From contig NZ_AFHG01000052.1 in the NCBI RefSeq assembly GCF_000214035.2, positions 186,001 through 250,000 on the forward strand: a stretch of DNA of 64,000 bases, given 5' to 3'. Origin of the DNA: Methyloversatilis universalis FAM5 (GTDB lineage Bacteria; Pseudomonadota; Gammaproteobacteria; Burkholderiales; Rhodocyclaceae). The position numbers were made by a program, and so were the translations under genes. The notes under the pieces are model-generated. The model made no database searches, had not been told where the DNA came from, and saw only the letters and a list, made by a program, of their open reading frames with translations. Numbering within the stretch: the stretch's first letter is position 1; every line of letters begins with the position of its first letter. Below are positions 56,324-64,000 of the stretch, piece by piece.

Positions 56324-56382
56324 TCGAAGTGCGGGGCGCGCACGCGCGGTCCCGCTTCCGGCAGACACTGGAGGTAAGAAAA

Positions 56383-56736
56383 ATGATCACAAGCGAATAC
56401 AGCGGCAATCTGGTGACGGTGACGGCTTTCGGCGAATTCACGCTGGCCGACTATCGCGAATTCGAGGATCTGGTGAATTACCGGATCAAGTTCGAAGGCA
56501 TCGTGAATCTGCTGATCGACCTGCGGCAGATGACCGACTTCACGCTGGACATGGCGCTCGAAGAACTGCGTTTCGCGCGCGCCCACAGCCATGACTTCGG
56601 CCGCATCGCGGTGATCGCCGGTTCGCCCTGGATGGTGTGGACCGCCTGGCTGTCGCAGGTGTTCGTCGACGCCGACGTGACCGTGTTCGACGATGAGGCA
56701 GCCGCCCGTGACTGGCTGGCGGAGACGACCGCATGA
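56383..56736 (+). CDS. SpoIIAA-like (STAS-type) protein
   Basis: 117-residue single-domain protein with the SpoIIAA-like (DUF3478) pattern: a beta strand pair (GNLVTVTAFGEFTLADYREF), NLLIDLRQMTDF, and RIAVIAGSPWMVWTAWLSQVF ending with FDDEAAARDWL. Family members are small cytosolic or lipid-binding proteins of unclear role. GGAGG ribosome site. It overlaps the sulfurtransferase gene by four bases (ATGA), implying coupled translation. Confidence 0.8.
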   Translation: MITSEYSGNLVTVTAFGEFTLADYREFEDLVNYRIKFEGIVNLLIDLRQMTDFTLDMALEELRFARAHSHDFGRIAVIAGSPWMVWTAWLSQVFVDADVTVFDDEAAARDWLAETTA

Positions 56737-57569
56737 GCGCAGCACTGATTTCGGCGGCCGCGCTGGCCGACGCGATGTCGGACGCCCGGGTGGTCGTGGT
56801 GGACTGCAGGCACGATCTGGCCAATCCGGAGGCCGGCGAAGCCGCCTGGCGCGCCGGCCACATTCCGGGCGCGCTGTTCATGCATCTCGATCGCGACCTG
56901 TCGGCGGCCAAGACCGGCCGCAACGGTCGTCACCCGCTGCCGGCTCCCGAGGCTTTCGTAAAACTGCTGGGCGAACGCGGCATTTCGCCGGCACATCGCG
57001 TGGTGGCCTATGACGACGCCGGCGGCATGTTCGCGGCCCGGCTGTGGTGGATGCTGCGCTGGGTCGGTCATCGCGACGTGTCGGTGCTCGATGGTGGCCT
57101 GTCGGCCTGGAAGGCGGCTGGCGGCGCGCTGGACACCTCGGTGCGACCGCTGCCGCCGGTGTCCTATCCATTGGGCGAGGTGCTGCCGATGGCCGATGCC
57201 GATGCGGTGCTGGAGAATCTCACGTCCGCCGAGCGGCTGCTGGTCGACGCCCGCGCACCGGATCGCTTCCGCGGCGAGAACGAAACGCTGGACCCGGTCG
57301 GTGGCCACATTCCGGGCGCGGTCAATCGCTTCTTCAAGCTCAATCTGGCCGAGGACGGGCGTTTCAAGCCGGCCGACGCGCTGCGCACCGAGTGGCGGGC
57401 GCTGATCGGCGACCGCGCGCCGGCCTCACTGGTCATGCAGTGCGGCAGCGGTGTTACCGCCTGTCATAACCTGCTGGCGCTCGAGGTGGCCGGGCTGTCC
57501 GGCGCGCAGCTCTATCCGGGTTCGTGGAGCGAGTGGTGCAGCGACCCTACGCGGCCGATGACGCGCTGA
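56733..57569 (+). CDS. sseA: 3-Mercaptopyruvate/thiosulfate sulfurtransferase
   Basis: 278-residue protein of two rhodanese domains. The catalytic loop is CGSGVTAC with Cys237; CGSGVTA is the mercaptopyruvate-type loop, while thiosulfate rhodaneses usually have CRKGVTA. Other motifs are GHIPGALFMHLD and GHIPGAVNRFF. It moves sulfane sulfur to acceptors such as cyanide or thioredoxin. It is coupled to the SpoIIAA-like gene upstream and overlapped by the DUF3253 gene at its 3' end. Confidence 0.93.
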   Translation: MSAALISAAALADAMSDARVVVVDCRHDLANPEAGEAAWRAGHIPGALFMHLDRDLSAAKTGRNGRHPLPAPEAFVKLLGERGISPAHRVVAYDDAGGMFAARLWWMLRWVGHRDVSVLDGGLSAWKAAGGALDTSVRPLPPVSYPLGEVLPMADADAVLENLTSAERLLVDARAPDRFRGENETLDPVGGHIPGAVNRFFKLNLAEDGRFKPADALRTEWRALIGDRAPASLVMQCGSGVTACHNLLALEVAGLSGAQLYPGSWSEWCSDPTRPMTR

Positions 57570-57838
57570 GTGATGAACGTATCGTGGCGATCCTGCTTGC
57601 TCAGGTCGCCGCGCGCGGAGCAGGGCGCTCGATCTGCCCGTCGGAAGTGGCCCGTGCGCTGGCGCCGGACTGGCGGCCTTTGATGGGCCGGGTGCGCGAA
57701 GTGGCGCGCGGCCTGGCGCGCGAGGGGCGGGTGCTGATCACCCAGCGCGGCGTGGTGCGCGATCCGGACGCCGACCTGCGGGGTCCAGTGCGGCTGGCTC
57801 AGCCGCCGGACGACGCCCGCAGTTCCGGTTCCACCTGA
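57524..57838 (+). CDS. DUF3253 protein
   Basis: 104-residue winged-helix-like small protein: LSDERIVAILLAQVAARG, CPSEVARALAPDWRPLMGRVREVARGLAREGRVLITQRG. This is the DUF3253 pattern. The first usual start is GTG 57524, inside the last 46 bases of sseA; GTG 57533 and 57536 are alternatives, so the N-terminus is uncertain. Its last 40 bases also overlap the 3' end of the convergent LysR gene. Confidence 0.8.
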   Translation: MERVVQRPYAADDALSDERIVAILLAQVAARGAGRSICPSEVARALAPDWRPLMGRVREVARGLAREGRVLITQRGVVRDPDADLRGPVRLAQPPDDARSSGST

Positions 57839-58743
57839 GCGAAACAGTCTCCGAGAAAGTCGAGCAGCCGGCGTACCCGCAGGGGCATGTGACGGCCGGC
57901 GGGCAGCAGCGCGTGCAGTGGAAAGTCCTCGCCGCGCCAGTCGGTCAGCAGTTCGACCAGACGACCGGACCGCAGATCGTCCGCCACGTCCAGCCGCGCC
58001 TTGGTGGCGATGCCCAGTCCTTCGAGCGCCCACTGCCTCACGATGGCGCCGTCCCAGGCCATGCGGTTGCCCTGTACCCGGACCCGCGTTTCCGTGCCTG
58101 CGCGCATGAAGCGCCAGGTCAGGTGCGGGCGCCCGCCGCGATAGAGCACCAGACAGTTGTGACGTCCCAGGTCGGCGGGCTGCTGTGGTGCGCCGTGGCG
58201 CTCGATGTAGGCCGGTGAGGCCACCAGCACCCGGCGCGTCACGTGCAGCCGGCGGGCCACCAGCGACGAATCCGGCAGTTCGCCGTAGCGCACCGCCAGA
58301 TCGACCCGCTCGCGCACCAGATCCTGCACCGTGTCCGACAGATAGAGCGTGAGCCGTACGCCCGGATGCTGTTCGATGAAGCGGTCCAGCATGGCGGACA
58401 GCGCGCCGCGACCGAGGTCGGACGGCGCGGCCAGATGGATGTCGCCGCTCAGTGTTTCGCGGCCGGCGCCGAGCTGGGCGCGCGCGTCGTCCAGTTCGCC
58501 CAGCGCCCGTCGCGCGTGGTCACGCAGCAGTTCGCCTTCGCCGGTCAGCCGCATCGAGCGGGTCGATCGCTCGACCAGCCGTGCGCCGAAGGCCGCCTCC
58601 AGCCGTTTCAGGGCCGCGCTGGCCGCAGCCGGCGTGAGCTGAAGCTGGCGTGCGGCAGCGCTCAGCGAGCCGGCGTCGGCGATGCGCACGAACAGTTCGA
58701 GCTGGGACAGCGTCAGATCAGGTGTGTGCAGGGTCCGGGTCAT
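57799..58743 (-). CDS. LysR-family transcriptional regulator
   Basis: 314-residue regulator. The N-terminal winged helix (about 12-72) reads LTLSQLELFVRIADAGSLSA, then AAARQLQLTPAAASAALKRL; the effector-binding domain follows from about 95. The fold is complete. ATG 58743 is chosen; the frame continues upstream but crosses the divergent promoter region. It is divergent from the MDR oxidoreductase gene and separated from it by 99 bases with two dyads, so it likely controls that gene and perhaps the following Old Yellow Enzyme. Confidence 0.93.
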   Translation of the reverse strand: MTRTLHTPDLTLSQLELFVRIADAGSLSAAARQLQLTPAAASAALKRLEAAFGARLVERSTRSMRLTGEGELLRDHARRALGELDDARAQLGAGRETLSGDIHLAAPSDLGRGALSAMLDRFIEQHPGVRLTLYLSDTVQDLVRERVDLAVRYGELPDSSLVARRLHVTRRVLVASPAYIERHGAPQQPADLGRHNCLVLYRGGRPHLTWRFMRAGTETRVRVQGNRMAWDGAIVRQWALEGLGIATKARLDVADDLRSGRLVELLTDWRGEDFPLHALLPAGRHMPLRVRRLLDFLGDCFAQVEPELRASSGG

Positions 58744-58744
58744 T

Positions 58745-58761
58745 TTCAAACTGCGTTTGAA
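58745..58761. promoter_or_regulatory. Dyad next to the LysR start
   Basis: TTCAAA (58745-58750) and TTTGAA (58756-58761) are perfect inverted arms with a five-base spacer, directly upstream of the LysR start codon. The position suits autorepression. Confidence 0.45.
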
Positions 58762-58766
58762 TATGT

Positions 58767-58796
58767 ATTGATGGATTGCCGGATTATCAATCCATC
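58767..58796. promoter_or_regulatory. Second dyad in the LysR-MDR divergent region
   Basis: GATGGATTG (58770-58778) and CAATCCATC (58788-58796) form a perfect 9-bp dyad. An overlapping pair ATTGAT (58767-58772) / ATCAAT (58786-58791) also fits a LysR-type site. It lies about 47-76 bases before the MDR gene start. Confidence 0.5.
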
Positions 58797-58842
58797 CGGC
58801 TGTCGGTAGCATGCGTTCGATACAGCATGCAGGAGCCGCATC

Positions 58843-59850
58843 ATGAAAGCCGTTGCCTTCAGGCAGAACCTTCCGGTCGAACACCCGGACAGTCTGGTCG
58901 ATATCGATCTTCCGCGGCCGGAAGCCCGCGGTCACGATCTGCTGGTGCGCATCGAGGCAGTCGCGGTGAATCCGGTCGATACCAAGGTTCGCCGCTTCCA
59001 TGCGCCGCCTGCCGACGGCAGCTGGCGGGTGCCCGGCTGGGATGCGGCCGGCGTGGTCGAGGCGGTGGGCGATCAGGTGAGCCGCTTCCGGCCGGGTGAC
59101 CGCGTCTGGTATGCCGGCGACCTCACGCGGCAGGGCAGCCACGCCGAATACCAGGCGGTGGATGAGCGTCTGGTCGGCCGCATGCCTGAGTCGCTCGACT
59201 TCGCCGAGGCGGCGGCACTGCCGCTGACCGCGATCACCGCCTGGGAGCTGCTGTTCGACCGGCTGCAGCTGCGCGATGCCGACGGCCGGCTGCTCATCGT
59301 CGGCGCGGCCGGCGGTGTCGGCTCCATCATGATTCAGCTCGCCCGCGCGCTGAGCCGCGTCACCGTGATCGGCACCGCATCACGGCCGGACACCGCCGAG
59401 TGGGTGCGCGAACTGGGCGCCCATCACGTGATCGATCACCGCCGTCCGCTGGCCGAGGCGCTGCGCGAAGCCGGCATCGAATCGGTCACCCACGCGGCCA
59501 GCCTCACGCACACCGACCAGCACTACGCGCAGATCGTCGAGGCGCTCGCGCCGCAGGGGCGGCTCGGCCTGATCGACGATCCGGCGCATCCGCTCGACGT
59601 GCTGGCGCTCAAGCGCAAGAGCCTGTCGCTGCACTGGGAACTGATGTTCACCCGCTCGCTCTACCGGACCGATGACATGGCGGAACAGGGCCGGCTGCTC
59701 GATCAGGTGGCCGACCTGGTCGATGCCGGCCGGCTGCGCAGCACGCTGGGCGAGCATTACGGCATCATCAATGCCGCCAACCTGAAACGCGCGCACGCAC
59801 TGCTTGAAAGTGGCCGTGCGCGCGGCAAGATCGTGCTGCAGGGCTTCTGA
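58843..59850 (+). CDS. Medium-chain dehydrogenase/reductase, zinc-binding ADH-like quinone reductase
   Basis: 335-residue MDR enzyme. The N-terminal GroES-like domain has VAVNPVDTKVRR, VPGWDAAGVVEAVGDQV and FRPGDRVWYAGD; the nucleotide domain has LIVGAAGGVGSIMIQLARAL. No structural-zinc cysteine cluster is present, which fits NADPH quinone reductase-like or ADH family TIGR02817 members rather than zinc alcohol dehydrogenases. It is expected to reduce enals or quinones with NADPH. GGAG ribosome site. It is divergent from LysR and followed 49 bases later by an ene-reductase. Confidence 0.9.
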   Translation: MKAVAFRQNLPVEHPDSLVDIDLPRPEARGHDLLVRIEAVAVNPVDTKVRRFHAPPADGSWRVPGWDAAGVVEAVGDQVSRFRPGDRVWYAGDLTRQGSHAEYQAVDERLVGRMPESLDFAEAAALPLTAITAWELLFDRLQLRDADGRLLIVGAAGGVGSIMIQLARALSRVTVIGTASRPDTAEWVRELGAHHVIDHRRPLAEALREAGIESVTHAASLTHTDQHYAQIVEALAPQGRLGLIDDPAHPLDVLALKRKSLSLHWELMFTRSLYRTDDMAEQGRLLDQVADLVDAGRLRSTLGEHYGIINAANLKRAHALLESGRARGKIVLQGF

Positions 59851-59899
59851 TCCGATCGTCCCGCGGCGCCTTACCTGAGAAACATACCTGGAGAACCGG

Positions 59900-60988
59900 A
59901 TGACCACGCTGTTCGAACCGACCCGTCTGGGCGACATCGCCCTTGCCAACCGCATCGTCATGGCACCGCTCACCCGCAACCGCGCCCTGGCCGGCAACGT
60001 ACCCGGGCCGCTCACGGTCGAGTACTACCGCCAGCGCGCCAGCGCCGGCCTCATCATCGCCGAGGCGACGCAGATTTCGCCGATGGGCCAGGGCTATCTC
60101 GACACGCCGGGCATCCATTCGGCCGAACAGGTCGCCGGCTGGCGTGCGGTGACCGAGGCGGTGCATGCCGCCGGCGGCCGCATCGTGCTGCAGCTGTGGC
60201 ATGTCGGCCGCATTTCGCACAGTTCGCTGCTGCCGGATGGTGCCGCTCCGGTGTCCTCCACCGCACGCCGGCCGAACGCCAAGACCTTCACCCGTGAAGG
60301 CTTCGTCGACACCTCGGCGCCGCGTGCGCTGCGCGACGACGAAATCCCGGCGCTGGTCGAGGACTACCGCCGCGCCGCCCGCAACGCGATCGATGCCGGC
60401 TTCGACGGCGTCGAGGTGCATGCGGCCAACAACTATCTGCTGGACCAGTTCATGCGCGACAGCGTGAACGACCGCAGCGGCCTCTATGGCGGCTCGATCG
60501 ACAACCGCATCCGCGTCGTGGTCGAGGTGATGGAGGCAGTGGCAAAGGAAATCGGCGGCGCGCGCACCGGCATCCGCCTGTCGCCGATCACCACCTTCAA
60601 CGACACGCCGCGTGACAGCGATCCGCAGGCGCTGTACGGCCGGCTGATCGAAAAACTCGCTCCGCTGGGGCTGGCTTTCGTGCACATGATCGAGGGCGAG
60701 ACCGGCGGCGCGCGCGAACCGGCCGACCTGGCGAAGCCCTTCGACTACGCGGCGCTGAAGAAGGCTTTCGCCGGCGGCTGGATCGTGAACAACGGCTTCG
60801 ACCTGGACAGCGCGGCCACCCGTGTGGCCGCCGGCGCGAGTGATGCGGTGGCCTTTGGCCGTCCCTTCATCAGCAATCCGGATCTGGTGCGTCGCCTGCG
60901 GGAGCACGCACCGCTCAATCCGCTGCGCGCCGAACTGCTCTATGGCGGTGGCGCCGACGGCTACACCGACTATCCGGCACTGGCCTGA
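59900..60988 (+). CDS. Old Yellow Enzyme family alkene reductase (NemA-like)
   Basis: 362-residue FMN TIM-barrel enzyme reducing activated C=C bonds or nitro compounds with NAD(P)H. Features: NRIVMAPLTRNRAL at the N-terminus, the active-site His174/Asn177 pair in VEVHAANNYLLDQF, the NDRSGLYGGSIDNR segment, and phosphate-binding AFGRPFISNPDL near the C-terminus. GGAGAACC ribosome site. It is probably co-transcribed with the MDR gene, forming an electrophile-handling pair. Its last 19 bases overlap the convergent DUF454 gene. Confidence 0.94.
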   Translation: MTTLFEPTRLGDIALANRIVMAPLTRNRALAGNVPGPLTVEYYRQRASAGLIIAEATQISPMGQGYLDTPGIHSAEQVAGWRAVTEAVHAAGGRIVLQLWHVGRISHSSLLPDGAAPVSSTARRPNAKTFTREGFVDTSAPRALRDDEIPALVEDYRRAARNAIDAGFDGVEVHAANNYLLDQFMRDSVNDRSGLYGGSIDNRIRVVVEVMEAVAKEIGGARTGIRLSPITTFNDTPRDSDPQALYGRLIEKLAPLGLAFVHMIEGETGGAREPADLAKPFDYAALKKAFAGGWIVNNGFDLDSAATRVAAGASDAVAFGRPFISNPDLVRRLREHAPLNPLRAELLYGGGADGYTDYPALA

Positions 60989-61407
60989 TTGCCTTGATCG
61001 GGTGGCGGCGCCGGTTCCGGCCGTCGCCACAGCCAGGTCGCCACCACGATGAGGGTGAACCAGACCGAGCCGCGCACCCAGGGCGGCACCGGGCTGAACC
61101 ACAGCATCACCGCGCTGCAGCACATCATGATGCTGGCCAGCCACTTGGCACGGCGCGGCACCGCACCCTGTTCGCGCCAGTGGATGATCATCGGCCCGTA
61201 CTTCGGGTGCGCCAGCAGTTTCGCCTCCAGTTCCGGCCAGCCGCGTCCCGCCGCCCAGGCGGCCAGCAGCAGGAAGGGCACGGTGGGCAGCACCGGCAGG
61301 AAGGCGCCGATGACGCCGAGCAGCACGGACAGCGCGGCGAGCAGGCGCCACAGCATCTGGCGGGTCCAGTGGATCAAGACGGAAGGTGCGTAGTGCGATG
61401 TCCGCAT
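60970..61407 (-). CDS. DUF454 (YbaN) family inner-membrane protein
   Basis: 145-residue protein with helices at about 18-40, 43-58 and 95-130. The segment LGVIGAFLPVLPTVPFLLLAAW is the DUF454 hallmark, followed by HPKYGPMIIHWREQGAVPRRAK. Function unknown. Start ATG 61407 chosen; ATG 61356 is possible. The 3' end overlaps the Old Yellow Enzyme gene. Confidence 0.88.
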   Translation of the reverse strand: MRTSHYAPSVLIHWTRQMLWRLLAALSVLLGVIGAFLPVLPTVPFLLLAAWAAGRGWPELEAKLLAHPKYGPMIIHWREQGAVPRRAKWLASIMMCCSAVMLWFSPVPPWVRGSVWFTLIVVATWLWRRPEPAPPPDQGNQASAG

Positions 61408-61471
61408 TGTGCCTGCGGCGCACGGCGCCGGGGACACCCTGACCGTCCGCGGGGCGCGAATCCCGCGCTGA

Positions 61472-61496
61472 CCGGCAGGGCCAGCGGCCCTGCCGG
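61472..61496 (-). other. GC-rich perfect hairpin downstream of the DUF2126 gene
   Basis: CCGGCAGGGCC (61472-61482) and GGCCCTGCCGG (61486-61496) form an 11-bp perfect stem with a three-base loop, 9 bases after the DUF2126 stop. No T run follows, so intrinsic termination would be weak; it may stabilise the transcript end. Confidence 0.5.
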
Positions 61497-61505
61497 CCCT
61501 GACCT

Positions 61506-64000
61506 TCAGCGGCGCAGATCCAGCGTGAACGGGAAGTTGGGGTTGCGCTCCTCAGGCGGTGCCGACACCCGGCCCGGTGTGTGGCCCATGGCGAAGAAGC
61601 GCGCCAGACGGCGACCTTCCGCCTCATAGGCATTGACCGGGAAAGTCTCGAAATTGCGGCCGCCCGGATGCGCGACGTGATACTGACAGCCGCCCATCGA
61701 ACGTTTCATCCAGTCATCCACCAGATCGAATACCAGCGGGCTGTGCGGCGGAATCGTCGGGTGCAGGCAGGTCGGCGGCTGCCAGGCACGGTAGCGCACG
61801 CCAGCGACGAATTCGCCGACGCGCCCGGTGGGCTGCAGCGGGATGCGCCGGCCATTCACCGCCAGCACGTGGCGCTCATCCACCAGCCCGCGCACCTTGA
61901 CCTGCAGCCGCTCGACCGACGAGTCGACATAGCGCACCGTGCCGCCCGGCGCACCCTCTTCGCCCATGACGTGCCAGGGTTCGAGCGCGCCGCGCAGTTC
62001 GACGTGCACATTGCGCGCCGCGAATTCGCCGAGTTTCGGGAAGCGGAATTCAAAATGCGGCGCGAACCATTCCAGCTCCATCGGGTAGCCGAAGGCACGC
62101 AGTTCGTCGACCACGTCGCGCAGGTCGTCCCACACGAAGTGCGGCAGCATGAAGCGGTCGTGCAGTTCGGTGCCCCAGCGCTTCAGCCGTGACGGCGAGT
62201 AGGGCTGCTGCCAGAAGCGGGCGATCAGCGCGCGCAGCATGAGCTGCTGGGTCAGGCTCATGCGCGCGTGCGGCGGCATTTCGAAGGCGCGCATCTCCAG
62301 CAGGCCGAGGCGGCCGGTCGGGCCATCCGGCGAGAACAGCTTGTCGATGCAGAACTCTGTACGGTGCGTGTTGCCGGTGGAATCGACCAGCAGGTTGCGC
62401 AGGATGCGGTCGATCTGCCAGGGCGGCGTATAGCCCATGTCGCGCGTGCGGCGCTCGATTTCGGCAAAGGCGATCTCGATCTCGTACACCGCGTCGTTGC
62501 GCGCCTCGTCGATGCGCGGCGCCTGACTGGTCGGGCCGATGAACAGGCCTGAGAACAGGTAGGACAGTGCCGGGTGGTTGTGCCAGTAGCTGATCAGGCT
62601 GCGCAGCAGGTCAGGCCGGCGCAGGAAGGGCGAGTCCGCCACCGTGGCGCCGCCGAGCACGAAGTGGTTGCCGCCGCCGGTGCCGCTGTGGCGTCCGTCT
62701 ATCATGAATTTCTCGGTACCCAGGCGGCATGCGTGCGCGGCGTCGTAGAGGAAGGTGGTGCCGGCCACCATGTCGTCCCATGAGCGATAGGGCTGGATGT
62801 TCACCTCAAGTACGCCGGGGTCGGGCGTGATGCGCAGCACCTCCAGTCGCGGGTCGCGCGGCGGCTCGTAGCCTTCGAGCACCACCGGGTGGCCGCAGTC
62901 GGCCGCGGTGGCCTCGATCGCGGTCACCAGTTCCAGGTAGTGCTCCAGCGACGACAGCGGCGGCATGAACAGATACATGACGCCGTGCCGCACCTGGGCG
63001 CACAGCGCGGTGCGGGTAATCCAGCCGGCGGATTCGAAGGCACCGGGCTTGCGGTCGGTCGGGTGTGTGCCGTGGAGGCCTGCGCCCTGAGCCGCCGCGA
63101 CGTAACCCAGCCTTTGCGCGCGGTCGCTGCCCAGGTCGGTGAGCGGTGTCTGCATGCGGGTGGCGATGTCGCGCCAGGCCGGCAGCGGGGCCTGCGGCGC
63201 CGCAGGATCCGGTGCATGCACCCATGGGTAGTCAGTGGGCGCGGTCCAGGGCTGGCCATCCAGCGGCAGCCGGTAGCCGAGTGGCGAATCGCCGGGCACC
63301 AGATAGCAGCGCTCGGCGCGCAGGAACCAGGGACCGCTCTGCCAGCCGTTGCCGTCCGGCGTGCGTGCCAGCGGCAGTACGTGGCCGATGACGCTGTCCA
63401 GCCCCTGTTCGAACACCCGGCGTACCCGTTCGCGTTCGAGCGGATCTTCGAGCCGGGCGTCGAACGGATCGACGTTCACCGGCAAGCGGCGCTCGCGCCA
63501 CAGGTAGTACCACACGTCCTCGTAGGCGGGGAATACGTTGCTGCTGCCCACGCCGAGGCGCGATGACAGCAGTTCGAGGAAGCGCGCGGCATCCGCTTCG
63601 GTCAGCGCGTAATCCACCGACTCGTCGGCGAACAGCCCGGGGTCGCTCCAGATCGCCTCGCCATCGCGCCGCCAGAAGCAGGTGAGTGACCAGCGCGGCA
63701 GCTGTTCGCCCGGATACCACTTGCCCTGACCGTAATGCAGCAGTCCGCCCGGTGCATAGCGTGCCTTCAGTTTCGCCAGCAGTTCTGCGCCGAGCAGGCG
63801 CTTGGTGGGCTTGTCGGGCGGCGAGTCGGCCGTGGTGTTCCATTCGGCACCGTCACGATCGTCCACCGACACAAAGGTGGGTTCGCCACCCATGGTGAGC
63901 CGCACGTCGTGGGCATTCAGATCCAGGTCAATGCGGTGGCCCAGCGCCTCGATGCGCGACCACTGTTCGTCGCTGTAGGGTCTGGTGACGCGCGGTGCTT
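61506..64000 (-). CDS. DUF2126 domain protein, C-terminal part of a large transglutaminase-like protein (partial)
   Basis: The frame is open to the window edge, so the N-terminus is missing; 831 residues are present. The visible part starts before MGGEPTFVSVDD and includes KRLLGAELLAKLKARY, QGKWYPGEQLPRWSL, DGRHSGTGGGNHFVLGGA, and a C-terminal PHFEFRFPKLGEFA. This is the DUF2126 region, which in complete proteins (about 1100 residues) follows an N-terminal transglutaminase-like cysteine protease domain. Such genes usually sit with alpha-E (DUF403) and circularly permuted ATP-grasp genes, suggesting peptide or peptidoglycan-like ligation or cleavage; those partners would lie beyond the window. 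Confidence 0.88.
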   Translation of the reverse strand, partial: APRVTRPYSDEQWSRIEALGHRIDLDLNAHDVRLTMGGEPTFVSVDDRDGAEWNTTADSPPDKPTKRLLGAELLAKLKARYAPGGLLHYGQGKWYPGEQLPRWSLTCFWRRDGEAIWSDPGLFADESVDYALTEADAARFLELLSSRLGVGSSNVFPAYEDVWYYLWRERRLPVNVDPFDARLEDPLERERVRRVFEQGLDSVIGHVLPLARTPDGNGWQSGPWFLRAERCYLVPGDSPLGYRLPLDGQPWTAPTDYPWVHAPDPAAPQAPLPAWRDIATRMQTPLTDLGSDRAQRLGYVAAAQGAGLHGTHPTDRKPGAFESAGWITRTALCAQVRHGVMYLFMPPLSSLEHYLELVTAIEATAADCGHPVVLEGYEPPRDPRLEVLRITPDPGVLEVNIQPYRSWDDMVAGTTFLYDAAHACRLGTEKFMIDGRHSGTGGGNHFVLGGATVADSPFLRRPDLLRSLISYWHNHPALSYLFSGLFIGPTSQAPRIDEARNDAVYEIEIAFAEIERRTRDMGYTPPWQIDRILRNLLVDSTGNTHRTEFCIDKLFSPDGPTGRLGLLEMRAFEMPPHARMSLTQQLMLRALIARFWQQPYSPSRLKRWGTELHDRFMLPHFVWDDLRDVVDELRAFGYPMELEWFAPHFEFRFPKLGEFAARNVHVELRGALEPWHVMGEEGAPGGTVRYVDSSVERLQVKVRGLVDERHVLAVNGRRIPLQPTGRVGEFVAGVRYRAWQPPTCLHPTIPPHSPLVFDLVDDWMKRSMGGCQYHVAHPGGRNFETFPVNAYEAEGRRLARFFAMGHTPGRVSAPPEERNPNFPFTLDLRR

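Overview
The window reads as chromosomal DNA of a GC-rich betaproteobacterium. The gene orders pepA-holC-(repeat protein)-valS facing lptF-lptG, ilvI-ilvH-ilvC-pssA-leuA, rpsP-rimM-trmD-rplS and xseB-ispA-dxs are typical of Betaproteobacteria. The mix of a sigma-54 type IV pilin, CHASE2 receptors and many GAF/HD proteins suggests Rhodocyclales (a Methyloversatilis-like organism is my guess, not proven). Nearly all of the window is coding. No gap exceeds 300 bases, and I see no rRNA, tRNA, CRISPR array, phage or insertion sequence.

Region 1 (1-4502): tail of a fumarylacetoacetate-hydrolase-family gene, then sucC-sucD (TCA cycle), a TerC/YjbE membrane protein and an ornithine-cyclodeaminase-family enzyme.

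Region 2 (4713-18383) is the most interesting part. Seven co-directional signalling genes run up to pilA: a CHASE2 receptor Ser/Thr kinase, a PP2C phosphatase, an FHA protein, a second CHASE2 receptor carrying a class III nucleotide cyclase, a metallo-beta-lactamase-fold cyclic nucleotide phosphodiesterase, a GAF-fused orphan GspE/PilB-type ATPase, and a GAF-HD-GYP protein. pilA follows, with a near-perfect sigma-54 promoter and helically phased upstream TGTC elements. It faces a lower-GC membrane protein with TPR repeats that may be a pilin glycosyltransferase. I read this as a candidate module in which envelope sensing by two related CHASE2 receptors feeds protein phosphorylation and cyclic nucleotide signals towards a pilus or secretion ATPase.

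Region 3 (18481-34219): sixA, a CYTH-CHAD protein, moaC with a response regulator, a BepA-like protease, tusA, a GST-like protein, the pepA operon with an unusual tetrad-repeat protein, lptFG, and an ECF sigma factor operon with a probable membrane anti-sigma factor (DUF3619), a DUF3106 protein and an RDD protein.

Region 4 (34312-44894): branched-chain amino acid and phospholipid genes (ilvIHC, pssA, leuA), then a DUF2069 protein, a WrbA-like quinone reductase, a YihY-type membrane protein, a large PilZ-like protein and pyrF.

Region 5 (45022-56323): a periplasmic binding protein coupled to a hybrid histidine kinase, the rpsP-rimM-trmD-rplS operon, folE2 with a dyad in its leader, xseB-ispA-dxs (isoprenoid precursors), a Rieske oxygenase and a DMT exporter.

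Region 6 (56383-64000): a SpoIIAA-like protein with a mercaptopyruvate sulfurtransferase and DUF3253, a LysR regulator divergent from an MDR oxidoreductase and an Old Yellow Enzyme, a DUF454 protein, and the C-terminal part of a large DUF2126 protein that runs off the window end.
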